DNA from: Chrysophaeum taylorii
Lineage: Eukaryota; Sar; Pelagophyceae; Pelagomonadales; Pelagomonadaceae
Assembly (NCBI GenBank): GCA_029834535.1
Contig: JAQMWT010000157.1
Coordinates: 124,001-188,000 of the forward strand
Length of the DNA stretch: 64,000 nt
Direction of reading: 5' to 3'
In this document: one piece after another, positions 20,713-31,319 of the stretch
Layout: each line of letters begins with the position of its first letter
Numbering within the stretch: the stretch's first letter is position 1
Translations under genes and position numbers: made by a program
Notes under the pieces: model-generated
Told to the model about the DNA's origin: nothing
The model's input: only the letters and a program-made list of their open reading frames with translations
Databases searched by the model: none

Positions 20713-21501
20713 TGCGGGTAATAGAATAGATACCCCCACCCTAAACACTTCCGACTAGCGCCACCCCCCCAGATCTGCCTCCACCAAGTCTTTCACTACT
20801 GCTTTTATAATGCCGCTTACCGCCACAACCCCCGCCTCTCTTCGCCTTCCCCGCGGCTTGGCGATGATCCCGCTTCGGCCTCGACCCCGATTAGGCCTTC
20901 GGATTTATCTAGCCGCTGCGCACCTTCTTGACCTACCCAGCCATTCACGTCTTCCAGACCAGACCCCCGTGCGCGCGCCACACCGCACTCCCCTCATCTA
21001 AGTCGACTCGAATAAGAAAGTTAATAATTATGACGCGACGATGCCCTCGACGCGGATAAATCGATCGAAATACGCGCTTTTGTTAGACGCGCACCCACAC
21101 TCGCAGGCGTCTTGTTTGTTTCTGCCGGCAGGGCGGGGCTGTCGCGACATCGTCACCATCATCACCACCACCGCCGATGCTGGGACGACATCGTCGTGGG
21201 GCGGCCGCGAGCTAAGACGGAGTCGACGTTGTTTGTTTGTTTGTTTGTTTAGGGGGGGGGCGGCGAAGAAGAACTATCGGAGGAGGATGGACGTTATCGG
21301 CGGAACGAAGCGATGGGTGGTTGAGTAAGACATGGGACGTGGTGTGTGTTTAAAAAGGAGGCGTCACCTGGGTAATGAGCGCAAGTGAAGATTGCGGCGC
21401 ACGCGCCAGCAGACGAAAGAGCACATCTCCCCCCCGCCATGAGGCGGTCTTGATCGTCGCATAACACAGATGCCAGCAGTAACAGCAGCAGCAGCAGCAC
21501 G
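20713..21501. other. Intergenic, FAM185A-like to DMT gene
   Basis: About 0.8 kb. It has a TTTG run (21227-21252) and a GCA/CAG run near 21485-21500 that borders the DMT stop codon. Frames of 60-95 codons show nothing recognisable. Confidence 0.45.
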
Positions 21502-22617
21502 TCATGAGACGTCAGTTTGGAGATGGTGTTTTTTGAAGGGGCTGCCGCCGTGCTCGACGTCGGAACCGCGGGGGCTCCCTCGGCGGAGGTTATTATACTG
21601 GGGGGAGTGCGAGCCGTCGGCGTAGTCGCCGTTGAGGCTGCACTCGTCTTCGGGAGTCGCGTGATCGGATTGAGGGGTCTCCCGGACGACGACGAAGAGG
21701 CCGAAGAGGACCGCGATAGCTCCGAGGTCGGATCGTTGGCCAGTCTGGAGGTTGTTGACGAGATGGAGCGCGAGGAGCGTGTAAACGAGCGCCGCGGCGG
21801 CGACGGGCTGGAGAACGTAGTAGGCAGAAACGAGGGAAGCGGGCAAGACGCGGGTCGCCCAGAGCTGGAGGGCGTAGGGCAAGACCGTCGCGAAAATTGC
21901 GACGTAGATGACCGAGCACCAAAGCAGAAAGCCGACCGGGGGTTCGAGGACGGAGACGTCGTCGTAAACCAAAGGGAGAAAGGCGAGGGCAACGGCGAAG
22001 CAGGCGCTGTTGAGTGCGAAGGTGAGTCCGGCGACGGCGAAGGGAGGGTACTCGTTGAGGAGAGGCTTGACGGCGATGATGTAGAGCGGGGTTCCCAGGG
22101 AGCAGTTGATGAACAAGCACAAGTTTCCGAGAAGTTCTTTGACGAGGGTTTTTCCGTCGCCCTGGGCCGTCTCGGCGCGTCCGAGGACCATGACAGCGCA
22201 CCCGCAGAAGGCCAAGAGAATCCCAAAAAGCTTTTTGCAACCGAGTCGCTCGTGGCCCAGAAGCGCCGTGATCGCCATCGTCCAGATCGGCTGGGACGGC
22301 TGCCAGAGGGACGCTCTGATCGAGCCGGCAAACTCGACGCCCAGGATGTAGAAGAACTCGCCGATAAAAAGACACAACGCGGCGAAGCAGAAGCGCGAGA
22401 CGTCGGTCCGACGCACGCGGAGCTTGGGCCACCACACGAGCCGCTCGTCCCATCGGAGTCCAACGAGCACAATAGTTGTGATGACGGCTCGGATAAGCCC
22501 GAAGAGAACAGCGTTGAACGAGTGGAGCCCGAGAGAACTGATCACCGACGACGCGCCAAACAATATGTTCACCGTGGCTTGCGCAAAGTTCGCCCGGACG
22601 TACTCGCTCGATGGCAT
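21502..22617 (-). CDS. EamA/DMT-superfamily transporter
   Basis: The 371-aa protein has about ten hydrophobic helices in two EamA-like halves (LFGASSVISSLGLHSFNAVLF near the start; GNLCLFINCSLGTPLYIIA opening the second half). Its diagnostic segments are SIRASLWQPSQPIWTMAITALLGHE in half one and LVSAYYVLQPVAAAALVYTLL in half two, matching WAT1/UMAMIT-like and other drug/metabolite transporters. The C-terminus is a hydrophilic Ser/Gly/His tail. Substrate could be an amino acid, metabolite or nucleotide sugar. The gene is divergent from SMARCC with 169 bp between starts. Confidence 0.85.
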   Translation of the reverse strand: MPSSEYVRANFAQATVNILFGASSVISSLGLHSFNAVLFGLIRAVITTIVLVGLRWDERLVWWPKLRVRRTDVSRFCFAALCLFIGEFFYILGVEFAGSIRASLWQPSQPIWTMAITALLGHERLGCKKLFGILLAFCGCAVMVLGRAETAQGDGKTLVKELLGNLCLFINCSLGTPLYIIAVKPLLNEYPPFAVAGLTFALNSACFAVALAFLPLVYDDVSVLEPPVGFLLWCSVIYVAIFATVLPYALQLWATRVLPASLVSAYYVLQPVAAAALVYTLLALHLVNNLQTGQRSDLGAIAVLFGLFVVVRETPQSDHATPEDECSLNGDYADGSHSPQYNNLRRGSPRGSDVEHGGSPFKKHHLQTDVS

Positions 22618-22786
22618 CCGTCGCCCCCGCCTTGCCTCAAGAGTGTAGAGGAACGAACGAACGAACTCTTTTCAAGGAGAGTGAGGCCCGTTGGGCGGAC
22701 GACGACTCATCATCATCATCGAACGGAATGCTGTGTTCTAACGGACGGACGTCTGTCTGGCGGCGAATGGAACACCGTCCAGCAAA
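22618..22786. promoter_or_regulatory. Short divergent intergenic region (DMT / SMARCC)
   Basis: This 169-bp gap contains CGAACGAACGAAC (22651-22664) and a CAT run (22708-22718). It must carry promoter elements for both genes; none was recognised. Confidence 0.35.
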
Positions 22787-25347
22787 ATGAAGAGCGCCGT
22801 GGATTGGGAGCGGCCCGAGGCGCAACGGCAGCTCGAGCAGCTCGCCAGTCGCGTCGGCGCGCCGGCGTCCGACCTCGCGCGCATGGCGGCCGGATTGGAC
22901 CGACTCAATGCAAAACTCCTCGGCCGGGACGCACAAAGGCCCCGGCCGCTCGTGCGGCTGCCCGCGCGCCTCCTGCGCGACGCCTCCCCGGGCGGCGGCC
23001 TCGAGGCGGCACTCCGCTGCTGCGTCGAGCGCCGCGCCCTCGAGATTTTCGCCGACGATTCCGACGTCGCGCGCCAAGTAAGCCTCCTCGCGGCCGCGAC
23101 CGAAGCGATGCGCGTATCCGGCGCGCTCCGCTGGCCGCGCATCGCCTGGGACGACTCGGTGCCGGCGGCCACCCGGACCGAGCTGGCACGCATCGCGCGC
23201 GCACACTCGGCCGAGATCGTCGTCTCGAAGACAGACGCGCCCACGCACGTCGTCTTCTGGGACGACGACGTCGACGGCGCCAAGGCCGACCAAAACCCGC
23301 AAGAATATCTGCGCACCCTCGTCGTCGACGAGCGCCGCCGGCTTGCGCTGGTTCACTGGTGGTACACCCCAGACTCCCGCGACGAGTGGATCGACATCGA
23401 GCGCGTCCAAGGGTCCCCAGAAAATGCCGACCTCAACGCCGATTGGTCCAGACCCCTCGCGCCCCGTGGGTTCTCTCTCATCCCGCGCCCTTCCTCACCT
23501 GCTCGCAGGCGTCGAGCCGTGGCGCGCGCGCACCAGAGTCGACGACCAGTTTCCGGTGACGATCTTCCTTTCAGGTTTGCTGCCGCTTCTTGAGAGACGT
23601 CGACGCCCACAACGAGTGGGGCTGCGAGCTCGACTACGAACTCGAGGACGACGACGACGACCTCCTCGGGAAGGGCGGACGGTCGACCAATTTGAAAAAG
23701 CGCAAGCGCGAACAGGTGAGGTGGGCGGTGGCGGCGGCGGTATCTCCTCACTGAACCTTCTCGTCGCAGGCTCTAGCCGCCGCCGGCCGCGCCGCTAACG
23801 ACAGATCCATCGGTGCGACGACGCCTTTTGTTTGCGACGACGACTTCTTTTTTTTTTTGCAACTACGTCTTCTTTTGCGGACGGTCGGACGGACACAGGT
23901 GACGTCGCGCTCTTACCTCCGTCGCGCGACGAGACGGTTCCTACCTCGGTACGTGCCGGGCGTGGTCTTTTTCGACGCGAGCGCACAGATCCGAGCAAAG
24001 CGAGACGTTGTCATCGCGACCATCGACGTCGCGTCGTCTGACGGGAAGCAGCCGCTCGTTAACGAAGGGCTCTCTTTGTCGACCAGCACGGCGCCAAGGC
24101 TCGTAGACGCCAAGCCCGTCATCCTTCCCGTCGACGCCAAGCCTATCATGCTTCCCGCCGCCGCGCACAGCAACAACAACAGCAACAACAGCGTGGTGCC
24201 AGCCGCGCCCGCGAGTCTCCCGACCCAACAAGTCCCGCCGATGCACGCCGCGTCTGCCGGAGCTCCGGCCCCGTCGACCGGGGATTCACCCAGCAAGGAC
24301 GAGACCAAGATGCCGACGGGCGGCACGCAGTTCCGCCGAAACGTCTTCGACGTGCGTCCGTCTCGACAAACGTGTTGTCAGAGTCGCGCGTCGCAGGCCG
24401 CGGGCGTCACCCCCCTCGAACGTGCCTGCTGTCCGGAATGGTTCTGCGGCGACAGCGCGAAGAGCCCCGACCACTACATCGAGGCAAGGAACTGGATGAT
24501 CGCGCAATCCAACTCGAGACCACAGAACTTGTTGACGGTGTGATTCGAGTTTTTTCGCCGCTTGACGACGCGGTTCTTGCGCAGGCAACCTTCTGCCGGC
24601 AGCGACTCGGCTTGGACGCGTGCGCGACGATTCGCCTCTTCCATTTTGTGCGGTGTCTCCACTCGCGCGCAATGACGTGTTTCGCAGGTCGACGCCTGGG
24701 GCCTCGTGAACTCGCAGGTACCGCCGTCTGCACGGCGCGTCCCCAAGCCGAGGCCCAAGCCCCCGCCATTCTTCGTGAAGGATCGCGACGATTCCAAGAC
24801 GTGGTCACCCGAGGAGATCAAGGCGCTCGTCGCCGCGGCCAAGGACATTCGCGACGATTGGAACGCTGTCGCCCGAGCAGTCAATGCCGTCAGTGGTGGC
24901 TCGTTTGATGCGTCGGACTGTGAGCAGTCCTTTCGGGCTTGCGGTCATCGATCTTTGGTAGGCGCGTCGCGCTTTGTCGAGCTCCCACTCAGAGATCCGC
25001 TTGGCGAGCTTGGCGAGCTCGACGAGGGGGCTTCGAGTGCTCCACTCCCGACATCCAATGTGAACGGCGACATCGACGTCGCCGCCGCGAGGGAGGCCCT
25101 CGATGCACTCGTCGAGGTACTTCCGCCGCCGAACTCGCACTCGCGGTTACTCGGAGCTCCCTAGGCAAGAATTTCGCGCGTAGAGCAGAGGCTACGCGAC
25201 CTTGCGCGAGCCGAAGTCGCACTGGATGCAGAGTGAGTTGACTTTTCTTACGTGTCACCAAAACCTTCCCGCAGGCGCATCGCGAGCGCGCGAGAACGTG
25301 CTCGTCTCAGATCAGAATGGGCAGATCTCTCGGCAAACTTCGACTAG
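22787..25347 (+). CDS. SMARCC: SWI/SNF complex subunit SMARCC/SWI3-like (SWIRM and SANT domains)
   Basis: This is the scaffold subunit of SWI/SNF chromatin remodellers. The first exon has the SMARCC N-terminal module, including THVVFWDDD and VHWWYTPDSRDEWID. After short introns around 23490-23575 and 23716-23770 comes an acidic/basic stretch (ELEDDDDDLLGKGGRS, NLKKRKRE) and a glutamine- and Asn-containing linker. The SWIRM domain spans introns: VTPLERACCPEWFCGDSAKS, then YIEARNWMIAQSNSRPQNLL, continued by TFCRQRLGLDACATIRLFHF. The SANT domain follows (TWSPEEIKALVAAAKDIRDDWNAVARA). The last exons form a coiled coil (ISRVEQRLRDLARAEVALDA, ending RARLRSEWADLSANFD with TAG at 25345-25347). Exon limits are approximate, but domain order matches the family. 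Confidence 0.88.
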
Positions 25348-26076
25348 CGCTCTTCTCTCTTGGTTTGCCGCGCCCGGTACCACATTTTGTTGTTGTTGTT
25401 GTTATTGTTATTGTTATTGGCGAGGGTCGCCGCCGCCGCCGCTGCCGCCGCTATGTGGCCGTCATCTGTGTGCGCGCCCGTCGTCGAATCTGAAGGTGGT
25501 TAGAGGTGGCGAGCCTCTCGTCGCAGCAGTCGGCTGGCACTGTCACGTCCCACGAAAGAGAAAGTGGGTTGCCAGAGCGATGATGATGTCAGCACGCCGT
25601 CGTCTTGTCCAGTTCGACGCACGCGTCGTTGTTCGCCTCTCACAGTCAGTGCTATATTCTTTCAAAGTGAACGCAATGCATATCCGGAATGATAAGGAAG
25701 ATGAAATAATGGTAGGTGAAGACGAAGCGCTCGCATTTTTTCATGGTGAATCGTATACTATATAACAAGCGCCGCGCCTCACATGGGCGCGGTCTGTTGT
25801 ACTCTTTGATCGATGAGAATATGAACATGGGCCCGTAGTCAGTCAGTCAATCAGTCAGTCAGTCAGTCAGTCACTCACTCACTCACTGGGCACACATACG
25901 TAGTAGTAGTCAGGGCGCGAAAACCTCTGGTTGCACGCGTAATACTACGGCGTGTCCTATTCCAAGTCACAATGTCTCGCGCGCGCGGTTGACGACGACG
26001 TACGTCTTATCCGTCCGTCGGTACGTCTATTGGGAGAATGTGTACATCAGCGGCAGCGCAGTCAGACACGCGCACG
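25348..26076. other. Intergenic with TTG and AGTC/ACTC repeats
   Basis: About 0.73 kb between convergent genes. It holds TTG/TTA trinucleotides (25388-25420), GCC repeats (25428-25450) and a CAGT-to-CACT tetranucleotide run (25836-25886). No gene supported. Confidence 0.55.
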
Positions 26077-27159
26077 TCAAAATACTGAGGATGCGGACTT
26101 GAGAGCGACGTCGAGCGCGGCGCAGGCGGCGCGCGTTGTCGCATTAAAGACTGCCTTGTTGGTGGACCAGTTGGCGACGCGGGATTCGCAGGTGGGCGAA
26201 TGGACCTCGTAGGGAGTGAAGTTGAACGCACGGCTAAGCGTAGCGTTGTCGACGTCGTGAACGTCAACAAAGGCAAAGGCGCTTCTGAGCGCCGCAAACC
26301 TGATAGAATGGTCGACGAGGGACTCGTATCTGAGGTAGTGGTACTTGGCCAAGCGCGAGAGAGCGGCGTGGGCGGCGCCAAACTCGAATTCAAGTCTGTC
26401 GATTTGACCCAAGTACGTGGAGGTAAGCGGCATCGGATGTTTCAAAGCAAAGGCACGCGATTCTTCCGCAAGCGTTTGGTTCCCCGTCGCCGCCGTGACT
26501 TTGCCGCCGTCGAGACGCTGGACGTAGTCCGAGGAAACGATCATCAATACTGCCTCGCGGACGAGGTGCACAATACGAACGGAGTGATTGGCGGCCCAGC
26601 GGCCGAAGGCACCCATGCACAAGACAAACTCTTCGCGCGAGACGCGCCTGTCCGAGCACCAGACCTGATTGTGGTGCAGTATAAAGCCGGTCGCTCGCGC
26701 GGTTCCGGTCGGTTTATAATTTCGGCGGAACGCGCTTTGAAGCTTGGACGACCAGACCGTCAAATTACCAGTTCCGGCCCGAATCTCTTCGGCCCCAACC
26801 GACAATCGTTCCTCGCTTCTGAAAAGATTCACGGTGAAGTGGCTCCCGCCGCGTTGATGGGCGAAAATTAAAAATCTCACGACTGACTCGTTCCACGGCA
26901 ACGTCTCGCTCTCGTCCACATCCATCCAGGGCCTGTGGATCGGATAGACAACGGGAGCCTCGATCACCCCACTGGGCTGTGAACTCGGGGGGGGAGTTTG
27001 AACATCTGGGACCAGATAATCATCCAATGGCTCCTCCTCCGTTCTGAGTTCCTCCACAATCCCATGGAACCGATGCCTGCCGGTGACGATCTGCAAAACG
27101 GTGATGATACCACCCGATACCAGCAAAAAAAAGATCCCAATCGCCCTCGTCTCATTCAT
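26077..27159 (-). CDS. Type II membrane sulfotransferase-like protein (Golgi)
   Basis: The 360-aa product has a short cytosolic N-terminus, one transmembrane anchor (GIFFLLVSGGIITVLQIV, residues 8-25) and a luminal domain. LIFAHQRGGSHFTVNLF corresponds to the 5'-phosphosulfate loop of sulfotransferases. RIVHLVREAVLMIVSSDYVQ corresponds to the 3'-phosphate binding region with its conserved Arg and Ser. Several N-glycosylation sequons are present (NESV, NLTV, NHSV, NQTL, NATL, NWST), consistent with a luminal orientation. It would transfer sulfate from PAPS to a glycan or protein; the acceptor is unknown. Identification rests on these two motifs and topology. Confidence 0.72.
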   Translation of the reverse strand: MNETRAIGIFFLLVSGGIITVLQIVTGRHRFHGIVEELRTEEEPLDDYLVPDVQTPPPSSQPSGVIEAPVVYPIHRPWMDVDESETLPWNESVVRFLIFAHQRGGSHFTVNLFRSEERLSVGAEEIRAGTGNLTVWSSKLQSAFRRNYKPTGTARATGFILHHNQVWCSDRRVSREEFVLCMGAFGRWAANHSVRIVHLVREAVLMIVSSDYVQRLDGGKVTAATGNQTLAEESRAFALKHPMPLTSTYLGQIDRLEFEFGAAHAALSRLAKYHYLRYESLVDHSIRFAALRSAFAFVDVHDVDNATLSRAFNFTPYEVHSPTCESRVANWSTNKAVFNATTRAACAALDVALKSASSVF

Positions 27160-27396
27160 TCCTGTCGATTCTCATCTCCTCTCAAGGGGCCCACCGTAGC
27201 GCCGTCGGATTCGGTCTTCCTAGAGAAAGAGGACCGGGAGTGTCATATGATCTTGTCGCGTGTGAGCCTCACACCCAAAAAGTGGATGATCTGAGATGCT
27301 TCAGTAGTCACCCAACGGTTCTACCAACGGTCCTCGTGCATAATCGCATTTTATCCCGTTAAACGACCCGTTGAACGAAAGCTGGTCACGTCGACA

Positions 27397-27897
27397 ATGA
27401 GAAGATACTACGCTCTCCCGCCGGGACAGTCTACGAACGACGTGCTCAAGGCAATTTTCCGACGATATGCCCCGCGCGGTAGACTCCTCGATAACGCAGG
27501 ATTCGCAAAATTGTGCCGCCAATCGCCCGGAGGCCTCTACACCGAGACCCTCACGACGACGGACGCCGACATTATTTTTGCCCACGCCGTGCCCCATGGC
27601 GAGCGCCGCATGGACTACAATCACTTTCTCGAAGGTCTCGCAGAGGTCGCGCTGCGCAAATACCCCGACGCTTCGCCCATGACCGCCTTCGCCATGCTTC
27701 TGATTTACCACATCTTTGGCCTCCTCGTAGCTGAGGATGATGGCGACAACGACGACGCGAGAGCCCTCCAGCGGGTTTTGGCCGATCTCAACGCCCCGCC
27801 GTACACACATCACCTCGTCACTTCTCTTGGCCGAACTTCCCTCGACGGACGCGACTTCCAGGGACATGGTCGGAAACTTCAAGAGTCCCTCCTCTGA
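27397..27897 (+). CDS. p25-alpha domain protein (TPPP-like)
   Basis: The 166-aa intronless product carries the p25-alpha fold: LLDNAGFAKLCRQS, followed by LTTTDADIIFAHAVPHGERR and MDYNHFLEGLAEVALRKY. These match the TPPP core (KLC..C, TDxDIIFxKxK, F..AL..lA). TPPP proteins bind and bundle microtubules, and in protists the family is associated with cilia and flagella. The C-terminal third (AMLLIYHIFGLLVAEDDGDND onward) extends beyond the core. No partial-DCX domain is present, so this is not an apicortin. A role in a motile cell stage is an inference. Confidence 0.82.
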   Translation: MRRYYALPPGQSTNDVLKAIFRRYAPRGRLLDNAGFAKLCRQSPGGLYTETLTTTDADIIFAHAVPHGERRMDYNHFLEGLAEVALRKYPDASPMTAFAMLLIYHIFGLLVAEDDGDNDDARALQRVLADLNAPPYTHHLVTSLGRTSLDGRDFQGHGRKLQESLL

Positions 27898-29633
27898 CCC
27901 AATTTACTTCGTTCATCGTGCATCTGCGCACTCGGAAAGTCGCTAGAATAGTGGGCGAGGAAACGGGGTCATCTCTTTTGCCTTCCTGGTGCGAGGATGA
28001 GGGTTAGAGCGAAAACTCGCGGCAAGGCGCCCGTGGAATGGGGGCAGATCAGAAGGGAGTGCGAAGCGAGAGGAGAGGAGAGCGAAGTGAAAAAGGGAGG
28101 GTTGACAAGAAGACGGAGACGCAGGTCGTTCGCACAGGACAAAGGAGCGCGAGCCTAGCCGTTAGAGGGCCGTTCGCTGAGGACGGGTCAGCCGAGCCTA
28201 GACGTCAGAGTGCCGGGCAGCCGGGAGATGTAGGGGCCGATGGCATTCCTCGCGATCACAGAAGTGTGCCTGCGTGCACTTGTGCTGCCGAAGGTGGGCG
28301 ATGGCGGCACCGCCCTCGACGTCCTGAAGGTCAGATAAAATGAGACGGGCCCGCTCGCGGTGCGCCGAAGCGATTGAGAGAGCGCGGCAAAAACGCCGCG
28401 TCTGTGCTGCCGTCGCTGCCGAGAGCGACGCCCCCTCTCCTAAAGGCCAATTGTTGACGCCAACCCCACGAACGATAAGATTGAGAAGACCGTGTGCGGT
28501 GACACTCCCCTTGGCGATTCAAATTGCTGACCGCAACACCCAACACTCGGGGACAAAACTCCGCGCAGCGACCTCCGGGAAGTCGCATTTCGAGGAGGCC
28601 AAGGACCGCGAAGGCCGCGAGGCCACTCATACTGTGGAGAGCTAGTCTGCGCACAGGAAGGACGCGCTGCGGACGTCGCGCGCAGGGAGAGCGCGAAGAT
28701 CCTAGTCGCTGAAAGCGGAGAGCCTCGCGTTGCCTCGTCGCCGCGCGCTGCAACTTCTAAAACGGGGCTTCAGCCGACGAGACGCCCGCGCATAGTACCG
28801 GCGCGACCAAAGGGCCCTCCTCTGGCATCCCGGCGTCCGCCTGCGAGTGGCCCCAAGCGTCACAAAAGCTCGGGCAAGCGCAGACGTTGGCAGGGACGCA
28901 GCAAGAGTCGCGAAGCGTCAGCCAAAGTTGGCCAAATCGAAAGAGTTGCGCCTCAGCAAGCGCGCGAGTGGCTCGCAGAAGCCGCGCACCGCGCAACCCA
29001 TGGCAGGAGAGCGGCTGAGCATGCGAGGGAGGACCGGTCAGGCAGCCCCGGCAAAAACCGCGTCAGCGACAACGGGGCGCGAGGGCATTCCAGCCCAAGC
29101 AAACGACCGGGTAAACGCAAGCGGCGCAGCTCGAAGGAGTCCACAGCCACTTGTCACCGGTAGGCCCGGCGCCGCGTGACAGCAGGCGAGGGCCGCGGCG
29201 TCGAAACGAGCGAGGGCCGAGCGTGTGTCGTCAAGGTAAGCATGCTTGGCTAGGTGGTCAGCGCGAGGTGCAACGTAGTAGTTCGTCAGGGCGAGGAGGG
29301 TATGTCGCGAGGTAGAGGCGAGTGTGTTTTGGACAGTTTCAATAGTATTTCACATCTTGTCAACGAACGCTCTGGCTTCCCTCTTGCCGAGCAACCGATG
29401 GTTCTCCGACCGCGACGCCGCCAAACGTCTTGCCCTCGCTCACGGCCCTCTAATGTCGAGAAGCGTTCGAAAGGAACGACCGCCCTCCGTGCGCTACTCC
29501 ACCAGATCCTTAACGGCGGGGTCGTCCAAGACGCGAAGACCCTGGCAGTAGAGCTCAACGTCAAGACGGCAATTGCTACGATACTATAGGGTAAGGATTT
29601 AGAAGTATACTCAAAGGTTAACGTAATAACGAA
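27898..29633. other. GC-rich region without recognised gene
   Basis: About 1.7 kb. Open frames of about 100-140 codons occur on both strands (28331-28753 minus, 28340-28645 plus, 28847-29179 plus, 29254-29589 plus). They are Arg/Ala-rich, have no recognised domain and lack the splice pattern of neighbouring genes. From 28000 to 28330 the sequence is purine-rich (GAGCGAGAGGAGAGGAGAG). It directly abuts a LINE fragment and may be older transposon sequence. Confidence 0.4.
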
Positions 29634-29639
29634 CTAACT

Positions 29640-30070
29640 AACTTCGGACCTCTCCCGGGCATGGGAGCCAGGCTGGGCCGGTAGTAGCCGGTCCAGGACC
29701 ACAGAGCAAAAAATCACACAGTTGGGGTAGAAGCTTGGGATGAAAGTGCATGGATGGCGAACCGCCACTGCGCGCGGTCTTGTGCGAGGTCGTGCCACGA
29801 GTTGAAGGGGATGTCGCATTTCCGGAGTGCCTTGGCGAGCGACCTCCCGTACGTCATCTGCGGAGCCCCCGGTGGGCGCTTGGAGCGGACCCAAGACGAG
29901 AGCATCTTGCGAGGGAGTCGGGAGAAGGGCATGCGGGCGACGTGACCGGCCCAGCGGAGCTGGCGGCGCGTGACGTAGACGTCGATGGACTCGAGGCCGA
30001 GGCGCCGCCGCAGGATCTCCGTTGAGATGTGGTGGGACCAGGTGTGTTTCCGGGTCACACGACACATGAC
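29640..30070 (-). mobile_element. Non-LTR retrotransposon (LINE) 3' end, truncated
   Basis: The minus-strand frame 30067-29714 encodes the tail of a LINE reverse-transcriptase ORF: RRLGLESIDVYVTRRQLRWAGHV, then RLPRKMLSSWV and NSWHDLAQDRAQWRFAIH. The RQLRWxGHVxRM..R.P block and the final DLAQDRxxWR are typical of the region after the RT domain. The 3' UTR (CCCAACTGTGTGATTTTT) continues to a TTAGTTAGTTCG end at about 29640. The 5' part, with the polymerase and endonuclease, is missing, as in a 5'-truncated insertion. A second copy lies at 33728-33910. Confidence 0.78.
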
Positions 30071-30341
30071 GCGGGCACACTGCGCGTGGAAACACCAAAG
30101 GTTAAAGGCGATGATTAAAGCAGCTTAGATTGGCGGGGGTGAGAACGCCGAGCGGAAAGGAGAGCTGGGGTGAGTGGAAGGAAGGACGTTGACGCAAGCC
30201 GATTATAGGGGACGGCAAAGCGCTAGCCTAACCGTCCGGGCGCCCCCAGGGACCCGGCGGCCGAGAGACGAGGGGGCGTGTGAGTTTCTGTAAGCTCCCT
30301 GAAATATAGGGTAATGATTAGGTGGGAGAGGCAACGGCGCT

Positions 30342-31319
30342 ATGTCTGACGACCCAGACGCGTGCGGCTTTGAAAAGTTTTTCTCGTTTTGTTGCTTGGA
30401 CCGCGAAGAGGCCTTGCAGACGTGGAAAGAGCTGCCGCCAAGGACTCGGGAGACCTTTGTCAAGCTCAGCGAGGAAGACAAGTTATTACGTTCTTCAGAC
30501 GTTACGACAGTCCCGGCGCCAATCTCAGCGGCTCCAGTACCCTGCCGGGTTGCAGAAGCCGATGCACCTAGCTTAGATGCTGTTTGCGACAGTTTGACGC
30601 AGCCCAAGAAAATGACTCGATCGAAGCAACATGGACGCTCGACAGGCACCACTCGATCGTGGCAGGAAAACTTACGAGAACACCGACTTTGCGAGAGCTT
30701 CAATCAACTCGACGAGTGGTCCCTACGCAGTGGGCCCGACGTGTCAGCCGCGGTGGTTCCTTCTTCAAAGATCTCAACAGACAAGCAACCGCTCCCATGT
30801 CCAAAAACAAACCTTGTGAAGCGGGCATATTCGGCCGAGCAGAAACTCGGGACTGCGTGGGCTCCGCAAAAGCGACGAGAAAGGCGCCGACATCAAACGA
30901 CGAGCTCGCCTCCGCCGCAACTGCCGCCTCTCAGCGAGAAAAGCGTTCAATCCCTGACGGCAAAAATGCTCGCGCTCGGTAAGCAAAATGCGACTGATGA
31001 CGCAAGCTTGATGCGCGCCGTTGATGAATGGTACGAAGAAGTAAAGCACGAGGAGCGTCAGACTACCGACGGTGTGTTAATGCGAAGATGCAGCAAGCTG
31101 CTCCACGCCGATCCCCTCGGCGGAAAGCGAGACGTGGAATCCTCTCGTGCCTTTACTCCCTTGGATGCTTTTCAAAAGAGACGACCCAATATTCGCGCCA
31201 CGGTAAGCAACACCCAAGTGCGAACCGGCACGGAGAGTGCTGCCACCGCGGTATCACCATCGCTCGGCGCGGCTCCATGCCTCGCCGACGACGCTGCTTT
31301 GGTTAAAAAAGTTTCATGA
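30342..31319 (+). CDS. Hypothetical protein, single exon
   Basis: The 325-aa product starts with ATG at 30342 (SDDPDACGFEKFFSFCCLDR). No domain recognised. The N-terminal stretch ALQTWKELPPRTRETFVKLSEEDK has a W..L....R..F..LSEEDK pattern that faintly recalls an HMG-box helix, but the rest of the box is absent. The middle is basic and Ser/Pro-rich (PQKRRERRRHQTTSS). Near residue 215 is a helical segment (SLMRAVDEWYEEVKHEERQT). It is embedded between a LINE fragment and a Helitron-like copy, and its GC content is lower than that of neighbouring genes, so it may be lineage-specific or transposon-derived. Confidence 0.5.
   Translation: MSDDPDACGFEKFFSFCCLDREEALQTWKELPPRTRETFVKLSEEDKLLRSSDVTTVPAPISAAPVPCRVAEADAPSLDAVCDSLTQPKKMTRSKQHGRSTGTTRSWQENLREHRLCESFNQLDEWSLRSGPDVSAAVVPSSKISTDKQPLPCPKTNLVKRAYSAEQKLGTAWAPQKRRERRRHQTTSSPPPQLPPLSEKSVQSLTAKMLALGKQNATDDASLMRAVDEWYEEVKHEERQTTDGVLMRRCSKLLHADPLGGKRDVESSRAFTPLDAFQKRRPNIRATVSNTQVRTGTESAATAVSPSLGAAPCLADDAALVKKVS

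Noticed and set aside
21517-23559. 680-codon plus-strand open frame
   Set aside because: It is the antisense of the DMT transporter followed by a different frame of SMARCC. Glu/Arg/Gly-rich composition is what antisense of a GC-rich membrane protein gives. The sense proteins have clear domains.
28331-28753. 140-codon minus-strand frame as a gene
   Set aside because: Arg-rich, no domain, overlaps plus-strand frames of equal quality; kept only as part of an unassigned region.
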